Assembly: GCA_036936605.1 (NCBI GenBank)
Contig: JAUPFV010000005.1
Coordinates: 61,586,742-61,650,741 of the forward strand
DNA from: Limnanthes douglasii subsp. nivea
Taxonomy: Eukaryota > Streptophyta > Magnoliopsida > Brassicales > Limnanthaceae
DNA length: 64,000 bases
Reading direction: 5' to 3'
The notes under the pieces were generated by a model. That model did not search any database. It saw only the letters and a list, made by a program, of their open reading frames with translations, and was not told the DNA's origin. Position numbers and translations under genes: made by a program. This document shows positions 11,395 to 20,638 of this stretch, piece by piece. Position 1 is the stretch's first letter, and the number at the start of each line of letters is the position of its first letter.

Positions 11395-13095
11395 AATGTC
11401 CCCTCGAATATAGTAAGTGACTCAAAAAAGCTTATAAGTCCGGACACTGTCTTAGTTTGTTCTGTTATAACCCCTACTTTATTCCAGGTTGGATCAGGAT
11501 CCAAATACTCCGAATCAACATCAAATCTTTCAAGGATCACCATAGCCCCTTCTGGAGCGGATGTCCCCGCATTGTTTGTTGGGCCAGTTCGGGGATCATT
11601 ATTAGGCCTGTTTCCACTCCTTTTCTTAGCATAATCTCCCATCTTTCCCCTTTCAATAAGATTATGTACATCTTTTTTGAAAGCGGTGCAGTCTTCGGTG
11701 TTGTGGCCAAAATCATGATGGTACTGGCAAAAACAAGTATTACGACTTTCCCTAGGAAATTGAAGCGCTGTCGGCTTCCGGAAATGAACCTCATCTTTAG
11801 CTTTGCCATAAATGGTTGCCACATTTTCTTTTAACTCTGTAAACCACTCCAGTTGAACCCAATGACCTCGTTTATTTCTGGACTTCTGGCTCTGAGCTAG
11901 ATTTGGGTGGGATTGAGTCTGTTTGGCCCTGTGAGACCCCTATCCGGTTTCTTTAGCCTTGTGCCCGGACTGATTTTGGTTTGGAGCTATTGGGGCAGAC
12001 CTCACTTGTCACTGAATCAACTAGATTTCCAAGGTTTAACCCTTGTTTTGGAGAAGCTATTGCTACCTGCTCAAAGCAATCAGCTAACCCATTCTTGGTA
12101 TTTACGAACCGAATTATATAGTCTTTTAGTGACTCATTTGGTTCCTGGACACAATGGATAATAGTATCTCCATTTCCCTTAACTTATTTACTCCCCACAA
12201 ACTGCCTTCGAAAGGTAACCCAAAATGTGTCAAAGTTCCTGATATAACCTTGAGGAAAACTGTTGTACCATTTCAGAGCACTTCCCGTAAAAGTTTAGGA
12301 GAAGGCCCTACATAGAAGTTTGTCATAGTCATAAAAATTAATCATAAAGTTCTTGAACTGCTCCAGATGATTATCTGGATCTTTACTCCCATCATACTTC
12401 TCCATTTTAGTACTGTCAAACCTCTTGAGGAGGTTTCCAGACAGGATCTTGGCAGACAATGGAGATTATCTCCAATTCATGCTACGACTAAAGACTGTGT
12501 CTTTATTTGGTGTTGGAAAAATACTCGGTTCATCATGGAAAGCAAAAGGATCAATCAGCAGCTTATCCACATGCCTGTGACTATGGATGTGAGATGATCC
12601 TTTGCCCAAATGCCTTTTAAGTCGCCCATGCCTATCTTTCTTTCTTGAATACTTCTTAACTAACTTTTGTTTCTTCCTGGACCTCCCCTCAAAACTAATT
12701 GATGATAAAGATTCCTCAAGCTCAACCTCGTTTGAAGAGCTACTAGAGGACTCAGAATCTGAGCTTTCCACCGGCTTGGACCGGTGAGATTTTTTGGAAG
12801 TGACATGAGTTTTTTTTGTACTTAAATGTGTATTTGTTGATGGATCATTCTCCCTTGGATTTTCAGAATGGTGAACGGCTGACGCCTTGGACTTTTCCTT
12901 TAAACCAATCTCTGCCTTTTTAATGGCCCTCAATGCTTCTATTTCAGCTCTCAACTTATCTCGCTCTTTGATGGTGTATTCATTATTTTCCCCAACCACC
13001 TCCACCACAGGTGGTGGAATTGCTTACTCGTTCGGATCCATCTGAACATGTTTTTTTACTGGTTTTGAATGCTACATTCAGGCACCTTCTCCTCC
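11395..13095 (-). pseudogene. Element F: gag, inner copy
   Basis: Minus-strand gag joined to protease. N-terminal coiled/charged part begins VEVVGENNEYTIKERDKLRAE (13008 downwards), followed by a Ser/Glu-rich acidic tract and a Lys/Arg-rich tract (KKQKLVKKYSRKKDRHGRLK), then FAFHDEPSIFPTPNKDTVFS. The Retrotrans_gag core (GSALKWYN... region, about 12150-12440) is present with stops. The zinc knuckle is CQYHHDFGHNTEDC near 11691-11734. The AUG-proximal region (MDPNE) meets a stop immediately. The part 11812-13095 is duplicated in 13216-14495. Confidence 0.85.
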
Positions 13096-13112
13096 CACTA
13101 TGGTCGCCAATT

Positions 13113-13221
13113 TGGTGAGGTTTATTTTGAGCTGAGGGTAATTTTTTCAAGTGTTTTTGGAAATTTTTGAGAGTATTAAATGTTTTAATATGAAGTAGGG
13201 AGATATTTGAGCTCCATGGTT
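13113..13221 (-). repeat. Element F LTR fragment between the duplicated gag copies
   Basis: Starts TGGTGAGGTTTATTTTGAGC like the full LTR and breaks off at CCATGGTT, continuing directly into gag. Product of the tandem duplication rather than a separate insertion. Confidence 0.9.
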
Positions 13222-14495
13222 TCCACATTTTCTTTTAACTCTGTAAACCACTCCAGTTGAACCCAATGACCTCGTTTATTTCTGGACTTCTGGCTCTGAG
13301 CTAGATTTGGGTGGGATTGAGTCTGTTTGGTCCTGTGAGACCCCTGTCCGGTTTCTTTGGCCTTGTGCCCGGACTGATTTTGGTTTGGAGCTATTGGGGC
13401 AGACCTCACTTGTCACTGAATCAGCTAGATTTCCAAGGTTTAACCCTTGTTTCGGAGAAGCTATTGCTACCTGCTCAAAGCAATCAGCTAACCCATTCTT
13501 GGTATTTACGAACCGAATTATATAGTCTTTTAGTGACTCATTTGGTTCCTGGACACAATGGATAATAGTATCTCCATTTCCCTTAACTTATTTACTCCCC
13601 ACAAACTGCCTTCGAAAGACAACCTAAAATGTGTCAAAGTTCCTGATACAACCTTGAGGAAAACTGTTGTACCATTTCAGAGCACTTCCTGTAAAAGTTT
13701 AGGAGAAGGCGCTACATAGAAGTTTGTCATAGTCATAAAAATTAATCATGAAGTTCTTGAACTGCTCCAGATGATTATATGAATCTTTACTCCCATCATA
13801 CTTCTCCATTTTAGTACTGTCAAACCTCTCGAGGAGGTTTCCAGACAGGATCTTGGCAGACAATAGAGATTATCTCCAATTTATGCTACGGCTAAAGACT
13901 GTGTCTTTATTTGGTGTTGGAAAAATACTCGGTTCATCATGGAAAGCAAAAGGATCAATCAGCAGCTTATCCACATGCCTGTGACTATGGATGTGAGATG
14001 ATCCTTTGCCTAAATTCCTTTTAAGTCGCCCATGCCTATCTTTCTTTCTTGAATACTTCTTAACTAACTTTTGTTTCTTCCTGGACCTCCCCTCAAAACT
14101 ACTTGATGATAAAGATTCCTCAAGCTCAGCCTCGTTTGAAGAGCTACTAGAGGACTCAGAATCTGAGCTTTCCACCGGCTTGGACCGGTGAGATTTTTTG
14201 GAACTGACATGAGTCTTTTTTGTACTTAAATGTGTATTTGTTGATGGATCATTCTCCATTGGATTTTCAGAATGGTGAACGGCTGACGCCTTGGACTTTT
14301 CCTTTAAACCCATCTCTGCCTTTTTAATGGCCCTCAATGCTTCTATTTCAGCTCTCAACTTATCTCGCTCTTTGATGGTGTATTCATTATTTTCCCCAAC
14401 CACCTCCACCACAGGTGGTGGAATTGCTTACTCGTTCGGATCCATCCAAACAGGTTTTTTTACTGGTTTTGAATGCTACATTCAGGCACCTTCTC
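13216..14495 (-). pseudogene. Element F: gag, outer duplicated copy
   Basis: Second copy of the F gag segment on the minus strand. It has the same order of N-terminal charged region (14412 downwards), acidic Ser-rich tract, basic tract and FAFHDEPSIF block. It ends at 13216 before the zinc knuckle, where it runs into the LTR fragment. It keeps the same early stop after MDPNE as the inner copy, showing that the stop preceded the duplication. It is directly preceded by the primer binding site and full 5' LTR. Confidence 0.85.
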
Positions 14496-14514
14496 CTCCC
14501 ACTGTGGTCGCCAA
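14496..14514 (-). promoter_or_regulatory. Element F primer binding site
   Basis: Minus strand TTGGCGACCACAGTGGGAG, two bases inside the LTR end. Same sequence as in A and D. The priming tRNA was not identified. Confidence 0.8.
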
Positions 14515-14516
14515 TT

Positions 14517-14897
14517 TGGTGAGGTTTATTTTGGGCTGAGGGTAATTTTTTCAAGTGTTTTTGGAAATTTTTGAGAGTATTAAATGTTTTAATATGAAGT
14601 AGGGAGATATTTGAGCTGCATAGTTGTATCAAATGTTCATTACCCTCATTAATGAAAGTAGTTGGGGTATTTATACCATTAATTATGGACTCATGGGCTT
14701 TTGGGTCAAATTATGGAACCGAGTTGAGTTTAAGGACCCATTTACTTGTTAAGCTGGTTAGCATATAGCTTAGTCAAAATGTATTTAGTCATTTTTTACT
14801 TTTGTCCTGTCCGGATAGTTCAGTGGCAAGTTTTATGTCCGAATTACCATTGTTCGGAAATCTCAGTAGGCAATGATTAAGTTATCCAGACTCATCA
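14517..14897 (-). repeat. Element F 5' LTR
   Basis: 381 bp. Minus-strand TATA box TATAAATA at 14668-14675. Right target duplication ACAAT at 14898-14902. Related in sequence to the LTRs of A and C (CTCACCA terminus, GGACTCATCA start region). Confidence 0.92.
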
Positions 14898-15150
14898 ACA
14901 ATGATAATGTTTGCTATGAAGGTTGGAAGAATAAACGTGATAGTATCAAATTGCTTCAATTGGAAAATTTTACCTTCTTCTAGGGTTTCAATCCCTTTAT
15001 ATACTATATACATTATACACTTTACCACTATCTCCTAATAATTTTACATTCTCAAGTGTGCTTGATCGTGGATCCATGTTCCGTTCTCATGTTCTTATGC
15101 TGCCTTGTTAGTGATTTTAGTAGCTTTGCTTAATAACTGCTCATTGGTCT
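14898..15150 (-). repeat. Element E 3' LTR, main part
   Basis: Aligns with the E 5' LTR at 53965-54219 (GCTATGAAGGTnGGAA, TATACATTATACAC, CTTAATAACTnnTCATTGGTCT). It continues past the point where D entered the other LTR (GAGGTATAGTTC onwards), but I could not fix its outer end, which lies somewhere in 15150-15450. Confidence 0.78.
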
Positions 15151-15899
15151 GAGGTATAGTTCAAGCTTTACACAAAGGAAATCTGGGTCTACATATTGTT
15201 AGAGGGCTTCTTAGTAATCGATCATACCTCCTTATATTCGACATGACTATTTCACTGCTCACCTCTTGTTGATGCCCCTCCAACTCCTTTGTATGATGAG
15301 GGGTGGATCAACCTGATCGATGGGTATAATTCAATGGATGGTGATGCCTTTAGTATACACCCCTCTACTTCCGCTTCATAATCAAAAGTACCTCATCCTG
15401 GCCGATGGGTATAAACAGGTTGAAGGGTTATGCATTATCAGGACTCAACATTATCTAGGACGAGACGTTATTTTACCTCTTATCCGCGCTACTTCCATGC
15501 GGCTTATATAAATATTGCATTTAAGTTGTAACATAAAGCGTGTGATTTTCGATCTCAGTTTCCTTCCTTCATGTGTCCAAAATCATATAACTATGTATGA
15601 GAAACGCAGTAGCTAGTTGCGTGTGTAACCAAAATGGCACTTCATATCATTTATTTTAATCAAATGGCGCACCTTTTTGCTTTCTTTTAGCCTATAACTG
15701 GCTATTAGGCCCATGTTAGCCTCACGTCTTCTTTTAATTATGGTGTAAATTGCAATAAAGAAACTCGTTATATATTTTGGAGAAAATAAGTTGCTACTCA
15801 CGGTTTGCTTGTCATTTTCTTTTGACCTATTTCCAGATATAGAAACAAGGTAAACATCCAAACTCGTTTCTTCTTTATCTTGCTTCTTTATTTATGTCA
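15151..15899. other. Element E: LTR end and antisense-gene leader, no clear coding
   Basis: Holds the unmapped end of the E 3' LTR, the polypurine tract (not identified) and the leader of the plus-strand antisense gene. A strong TATA box lies within it. No reading frame matches the start MFTA(R/K)N seen in A and B. Confidence 0.5.
15505..15514 (+). promoter_or_regulatory. TATA box of element E antisense gene
   Basis: TATATAAATA on the plus strand, upstream of the E antisense gene. TATA-like boxes occupy the comparable position in A, B and C. Confidence 0.5.
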
Positions 15900-16208
15900 T
15901 GGTTAATAGTATTGTGGTAACCGTTAGTTTTCCCGACCTCTTGCCTGGAAACCCTAAATTCTTGTGTTATGAGTTTCCTATATGATGATATCAACTTCTC
16001 TATTTGACCCCATAAACGCCTCACAAGGCAACCTCAAAAAATGAAAAACTACCACAAACTCCTTCACATGTGCTCCACCGGTGGACAACGTGGAATATAA
16101 AAGTTTTCTGGACAACTATTTCAACCGGCTTGCCCACCTATATAAAAATATGAGCCCCGAAGGGCTTCGTAGGTTTAGAATACTTTATGACTTTCTTGAT
16201 GCAGTAGT
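15900..16208 (+). pseudogene. Element E: antisense gene, 5' part (interrupted by B)
   Basis: Plus-strand frame, antisense to E's own genes. From about 16080 it reads VDNVEYKSFLDNYF and, near the end, FRILYDFLDAVV. It then continues at 46376 as ARLLEPGEHPHH when B and one GTAGT are removed. The continuation carries the Transposase_28-like core, so this is the N-terminal flank of that domain. A TGA lies upstream near 16045. The frame before 16040 is uncertain. The break is the insertion of B, with the 5-bp target duplication at 16204-16208. Confidence 0.65.
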
Positions 16209-16622
16209 TGATGAGGTCAGATATCTTTAAGGACAATAGGCAGCAAGGGGGTCAAATTTATTCGATGAGGCAATTTAAAACTAAGATAAATTCTATATTT
16301 GCACTATTCCATTACCTTTTGACTAAGTTGTGTGGTTGGCGCATCTACATGTCTGGAAAATCTTTAACTATTAAGAATAAAGTAAATTAATGGGATTTTT
16401 TGGTCTTTTGGTTGACCCATGTTTTTTACCCGACCTTATTGGAAAATTAACCCAAAATTAGATTATAAAAGCTATGACAAACGATATTTAAGAGGGTTAA
16501 AACATTATCTCTCTAAATATTAAATAAAAGAATCTCAATTATCTCTCTACCTTCCATCCTAAATTTAATACACCGATAGAAATTTACCAAAAACATACTC
16601 TGATCAATTTTTATCCACATCA
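16209..16622 (+). repeat. Element B 5' LTR
   Basis: 414 bp, TGATGAGGTCAGATATC to TTTATCCACATCA. The partner at 45960-46370 aligns along its whole length with many substitutions and small indels. No convincing TATA box recognised. Confidence 0.92.
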
Positions 16623-16645
16623 GATTAGCAATCACAATGGAAGTG
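16623..16645 (+). promoter_or_regulatory. Element B primer binding site, degraded
   Basis: GATTAGCAATCACAATGGAAG corresponds to AATTGGCGACCACAGTGGGAG of A and D with several transitions (CG to CA, G to A). Confidence 0.65.
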
Positions 16646-17870
16646 GAAGGTACCCGAATAAAATTATCCAGAACCTAACATACAAATTTACTTCCGGAGT
16701 TCTTTGAGACATATATTACGATATGTAGACAGATCTCCCTCTTGAAAATGAGGTGGTCAGAGTCGAAGAGGAGCATGTGCACACGTCTCATGTGAATAAT
16801 GATACCGAGGAAAGACTTTTCATGTAGGATGAGTGTGATTAGTTGCAAGCAGAAATTAAGGCATTGAGAGCCCAAAGACATGCCGAAAAGGATTTAGGGG
16901 GAAATAATCCAGTATAGTATCCAAAATCTGATGAGCCAGATAGTATTCTCAAGCATAATCCGAATGACCAGTCTGCTAGAGCCCACCAAAAATAAAAAAA
17001 ACATTGGGCTAAACATTGTTCAAGCACGTCGAATTTTGTTGAGGGCTCAACGAAGGAATCAGAATCAGAAGTTTCCTTTTCCTCTTTGAGTAGTGATCAT
17101 GGTCATAAAAACAACAAAGGAAAGCTAGCTAATAAACATTTGAAAAAACGTCATAGATCAAACAAGTAAGATTTTTCAGGAAAGAAATAGGACCGAAAAC
17201 GTAAAGGAAAAAAATAAAGATTATCAAGGAAAGATGAAGGGGTCATCAGGCCATAAAATAGATCACTTGTTGAGTAATCAATTCGATGTGCAATCCGAAC
17301 CCTGGGATTTTTTCCACTCCCAATGAGGATCATATGTTTAGTCAATGATATAATTTGAGGCAGTCGGCGTTATTTTCAAAAATTATATCTGGATATCTAA
17401 CCAGTCATTTTGACAGTTCGAAATGGAAAAATATTATGGGAGACAAGACCATAATAACCATCTCGAGCAATTTAAGAATTTCATGATGAGTTTTAATGAT
17501 GATGACAAGCTATTGTATAAATATTTTTCTCAAACTTTAAAGGGTAGTGCATTGAAGTGGTATAACAGATTTCCACAAGGATCGATCAAGAATTTCGAGA
17601 TATTTTGGATGGTATTCTGAAGGCAGTTTGTAGGAAGTAAAGAACTTAAAGGGAATGAAGATACAATAATCCATTGTGGGTGATATCCAAATGAATCGTT
17701 AAAGTATTACATCAACCATTTTTTAAACACTAAAATGGTTTGAAAATTTGTTTTGAACATGTGTTTATAGCCTCACTTCGACACTTGGTGAATTAACTGA
17801 TTCAATGACTCGAAAAAACGGCTATGACCTGGGATGGCTTGTTAAATCAGGTCAGAAAGCAAATCACTAT
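16646..17870 (+). pseudogene. Element B: gag, 5' part (interrupted by A)
   Basis: Plus-strand gag. The 16700-17250 region is a degraded N-terminal charged part with Ser-rich and Lys-rich tracts. From 17423 the frame reads MEKYYGRQDHNNHLEQFKNF, then GSALKWYNRFPQGSIKNFE, the Retrotrans_gag core, with a stop near 17620. Further core follows to 17865 (SMTRKNGYDLG-like, then LLNQVRKQIT across the A insertion). The last five bases ACTAT are the target duplication of A, and the frame resumes at 28213. Confidence 0.85.
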
Positions 17871-18245
17871 TCATGAGTCCGGAATTTGTTGCCAGTCTTT
17901 ATGAGAACCAGACAGGGGCAATTCGGACAGCATCCACCCACTAAACCGTTCGAACTGAACTAATGTACTAAAAACTTAATCACTTCACGACTAAGCTAAT
18001 TATCTACCTACTTAAAACTAATGGGTCTTTGAACTCGACCCGAATCCATAAGCCAACCCAAAAGCCTATGTGGCCCACAATTAAGGGTATAAATACCCAA
18101 CCACTTTCATTTAATGGGGGTAATGAAAATTAAATACAACCAGGCAGCTCAATTCTCCCTCTACACTCTATTTAAACATTAAATACCTTTGAAATACCAA
18201 AAAAATATGGACAAAATTACCCTCAAACGAAAATAAACCTCATCA
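17871..18245 (+). repeat. Element A 5' LTR
   Basis: 375 bp, TCATGAGTCC (TGATGAGTCC in the 3' copy) to CCTCATCA. TATA box at 18088-18095. An AATAAA lies about ten bases from its end. Confidence 0.95.
18088..18095 (+). promoter_or_regulatory. Element A LTR TATA box
   Basis: TATAAATA within the near-palindrome GGGTATAAATACCC. The same block recurs in the LTRs of C, D and F at the same relative place. Confidence 0.75.
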
Positions 18246-18247
18246 AA

Positions 18248-18266
18248 TTGGCGACCACAGTGGGAG
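18248..18266 (+). promoter_or_regulatory. Element A primer binding site
   Basis: TTGGCGACCACAGTGGGAG, two bases after the LTR. Tat-type site; the tRNA cannot be assigned by eye. Confidence 0.85.
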
Positions 18267-18318
18267 AACGACGGTACCTGAATCTAGCATTCAAAACCAT
18301 TTGGAAAAACCAGTTCGG

Positions 18319-20057
18319 ATGAATCCGGACATGCAGGAAGTACCACCAGCTTTGGCCGAAGTGGTGGGAGAAAATGATGAATATACCATTGAGGATCGAG
18401 ATAGGTTAAAAGTTGAAATAGAAGCTCTGAGGGATGCCAAGAGGGAAGAGATGGGCTCAAAAGAGAAGTCTAAGGCGTCAGTAGCTCATCATACTGACAA
18501 TCCAAGGGAGCATGAGCCCTCAAAAACCCATGTGAGTACGAAAAAAACTCATGCTAGCTCAAAAAAGTCTCACCGGTCTAAACCGGTGGAGAGCTCTGAT
18601 TCAGACTCAGAATCTTCCAGCAGCTCCTCAGTTGAAGGTGAAGTCGAAGAATCCCTGTCATCCAGCAGTGATGAAGGCCGTTCTAAAAAGAAACAAAAGT
18701 TAGTCAAAAAGTACTCAAGAAAAAGGGATAGGCATGGAAGGTTAAAGAGGCATATAGGCAAAGGATCGTCTCATAGCCGGAGACACGTAGATCTGATGGT
18801 GATGGACCATTTTGCCTTCCATGATGAACCAGGTATCTTTGCAACTCCTAATGAGGATACCGTTTTCAGTCGTGGCCGGAATTGGAGACAATCTCCATTG
18901 TCCTCCAAGATCCTGTCCGGAAACCTTCCTAAGAGGTTTGACAGTACAAAAATGGAAAAACACGATGGCAGTAAAGACCCAGATAACCACTTGGAACAGT
19001 TCAAAAATTTCATGATGAATTTTGATGATGACGACAAGTTTCTTTGTAGATCATTCTCCCAATCATTTACGAGAGTGCTCTGAAGTGGTACAACAGTTTG
19101 CCGCAAGGCTGCATCAGAAATTTTGATACTTTTTGGGTGGCTTTTCGAAGACAGTTTGTTGGAAGTAAGGAGGTAAAGGGCAATGGAGACACGATTATCT
19201 ATTGTGCCCAAGAACCAAACGAATCACTAAAAGAATACATAAGTCGCTTTGTAAACACCAAAAATGGGTTGGCTGATTGCTTTGAACAAGTAGCAATAGC
19301 TTCTCTGAGGTAGGGCTTAAACCCTGAAAACCTGGCTGATTCAGTAACCAGAAAAAAGGCCATGACATGGGGAGGTTTGCTGCATCAGATCGGAAAGCAT
19401 ATTAATGTAGATGAAACAAAGAAAACTAGGGTGCACAGGCAGGTGAGGTCTGCTCCGGCTGCACCCAATCCAAACCAAAACCAGTCCGGGAACAAGGCTA
19501 GGGAGGCCGGGCAGACTCATAACAGAGCCAAATCTCACTCTCAGCCAACTGCTCTAGCTCAGAGTCAACAATCTAGAAATAAACGAGGGCCTTGGGTTCA
19601 ACCGGAGTGGTTTGCAGAATTAAAAGAAAATGTAGCCACCATTTATGACAAAACAAAAGACGAAGTACATTATAGGAGGCCGGTTGTGTTACAGTCTCCT
19701 AAGGAGAGCCGCAACAATTGTTTATGCCAGTATCACAATGATACTGGCCATACCACTGAGGATTGTGTTTCTTTGAAGCAAGAAGTCCAGAATATGATTG
19801 AAAGAGGAAAATTGGGAGCATATGTTAAAAGAAGAGGAGGAAATAGGCCTGATAACGCTCATCGGGCTGGTCCGAACAATGAAGGCACGTCGGCTCCGGA
19901 TGGGGCTATTGTCATAATCGAAAGGTTCGATGTAGAGTCAGAATACTTGGACCCTGATCCAACCCGGAATAAAGTGGGTGTTATCGCAGAACATTGCAAG
20001 TCGGTGTCCGGACTTATCAACTTTTATGAGTCACTCACAATTTTCGGAGGAGACACC
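18319..20057 (+). pseudogene. Element A: gag
   Basis: Capsid/nucleocapsid polyprotein. I take ATG 18319 (MNPDMQEVPP) as start because the same MNP start is at the same distance from the primer site in C and D. Order: charged helical N-terminus, acidic Ser-rich tract, basic tract (KKKQKLVKKYSRKRDRHGRLK), FAFHDEPGIFATPNEDTVFS, then the Retrotrans_gag core (KWYNSLPQG-like, FVGSKE, NESLKEYISRF). The zinc knuckle CQYHNDTGHTTEDC is at 19725-19766. A one-base loss near 19070 shifts the frame, and a TAG at 19311-19313 replaces a CAG (Gln) present in C and D. Gag-protease otherwise forms one frame. Confidence 0.92.
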
Positions 20058-20635
20058 ATGACAGCTCCAACTGCTTCTTCGAGAAAGAGGCACGTTCATA
20101 CTTTAGCTACCCAACTGGAAGGACAGATTCCATTTCCCTTCATTTTTTTGATGAGGATGACTTGAGGGATATAGTTGGTCCTCATGAAGATGCTGTTGTC
20201 ATGGGAGCATCCATCGGGGGTAATGACACAAGACGAATTTTGGTGGACACCGATATTCTCTTTTTAACTTCCTATAAAAAGATGAAAAATCCAGCAGAAA
20301 TTCAACGTTCGAACAGGTCGATTGTGGGTTTCACAGGAAGCTCAGCAGACGTGATCGGAGAATTTGAAGATGAGGTTTTATTGGGCAAAGACCCTTTTAA
20401 AAAGATGGTTAGAATAGTATTCGTCGTGGTGGATTGTCCCACTTGTTATAATGTTATTCTGGGGAGGTCTTGGCTCTCTAGGATGTATGTCGTGGCCTCA
20501 ACAGTCCACCAATGTTTGAAATATGCTGTGCAAGGACAAGTGGGAGTTGTTCGTAGCAGCCAAAAGGTAGCAAGAGAGTGTTATGCAATAGCACTGGCTC
20601 CTCGGACGTTGGGGGCAGTTCGAATCAATGAGGAA
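20058..20635 (+). pseudogene. Element A: aspartic protease, active site damaged
   Basis: Retropepsin region from MTAPTASSRKRHVH to GAVRINEE. Relatives have ILVDTGSSANILF. A reads RRILVDTDILFL, having lost the GSSAN part of the catalytic loop, so protease activity is not expected. A further deletion and frameshift lie near 20120-20160 (the GGMTSYQS segment is absent). The C-terminal half (FKKMVRIVFVVVDCPTCYNVILGRSWLSRM) is well preserved. Continuous with gag in design and followed by the conserved UAG. Confidence 0.9.
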
Positions 20636-20638
20636 TAG
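20636..20638 (+). other. Element A: conserved in-frame UAG (candidate readthrough stop)
   Basis: GAA TAG CAG TTT GAG. Same frame as protease before and as the RT linker after (QFEGLSGGEGEIDDPRE). The position is shared with B, C, D, F and G. Confidence 0.75.

Larger units (their letters stand above)
11812..14619 (-). repeat. 1,404-bp tandem duplication within element F
   Basis: 11812-13215 and 13216-14619 are about 98% identical by eye. Each contains most of gag, the primer binding site and the first ~105 bp of the LTR. The junction is at ATGGTT, a six-base word present both in the LTR (GAGCTnnATGGTT) and in gag (AAATGGTTGCC). Confidence 0.9.
7542..14897 (-). mobile_element. Element F: rearranged minus-strand Tat retrotransposon
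   Basis: F is bounded by LTRs 7542-7923 and 14517-14897 and inserted in E's 3' LTR. Reading on the minus strand it has 5' LTR, primer binding site, gag, LTR fragment, a second gag, protease, RT, two RNase H domains and a truncated integrase. The integrase C-terminus, the antisense gene and the true junction with the 3' LTR are missing. Between 7924 and 8053 lies E LTR sequence instead. All genes carry stops or frameshifts. Confidence 0.82.

Noticed and set aside
11907..12161. Duplicate plus-strand frames in F (also at 13311-13565)
   Set aside because: Complement of the gag core on the minus strand, repeated by the 1.4-kb duplication.
15505..15514. TATA box as the promoter of element E's LTR
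   Set aside because: It is on the strand opposite to E and faces the antisense gene, so it cannot drive the genomic RNA of E.
20636..20638. The conserved UAG as ordinary CAG-to-TAG decay
   Set aside because: Present at the same codon in all six copies while adjacent CAG codons survive in A, C and D; recurrent hits at one codon only are improbable.
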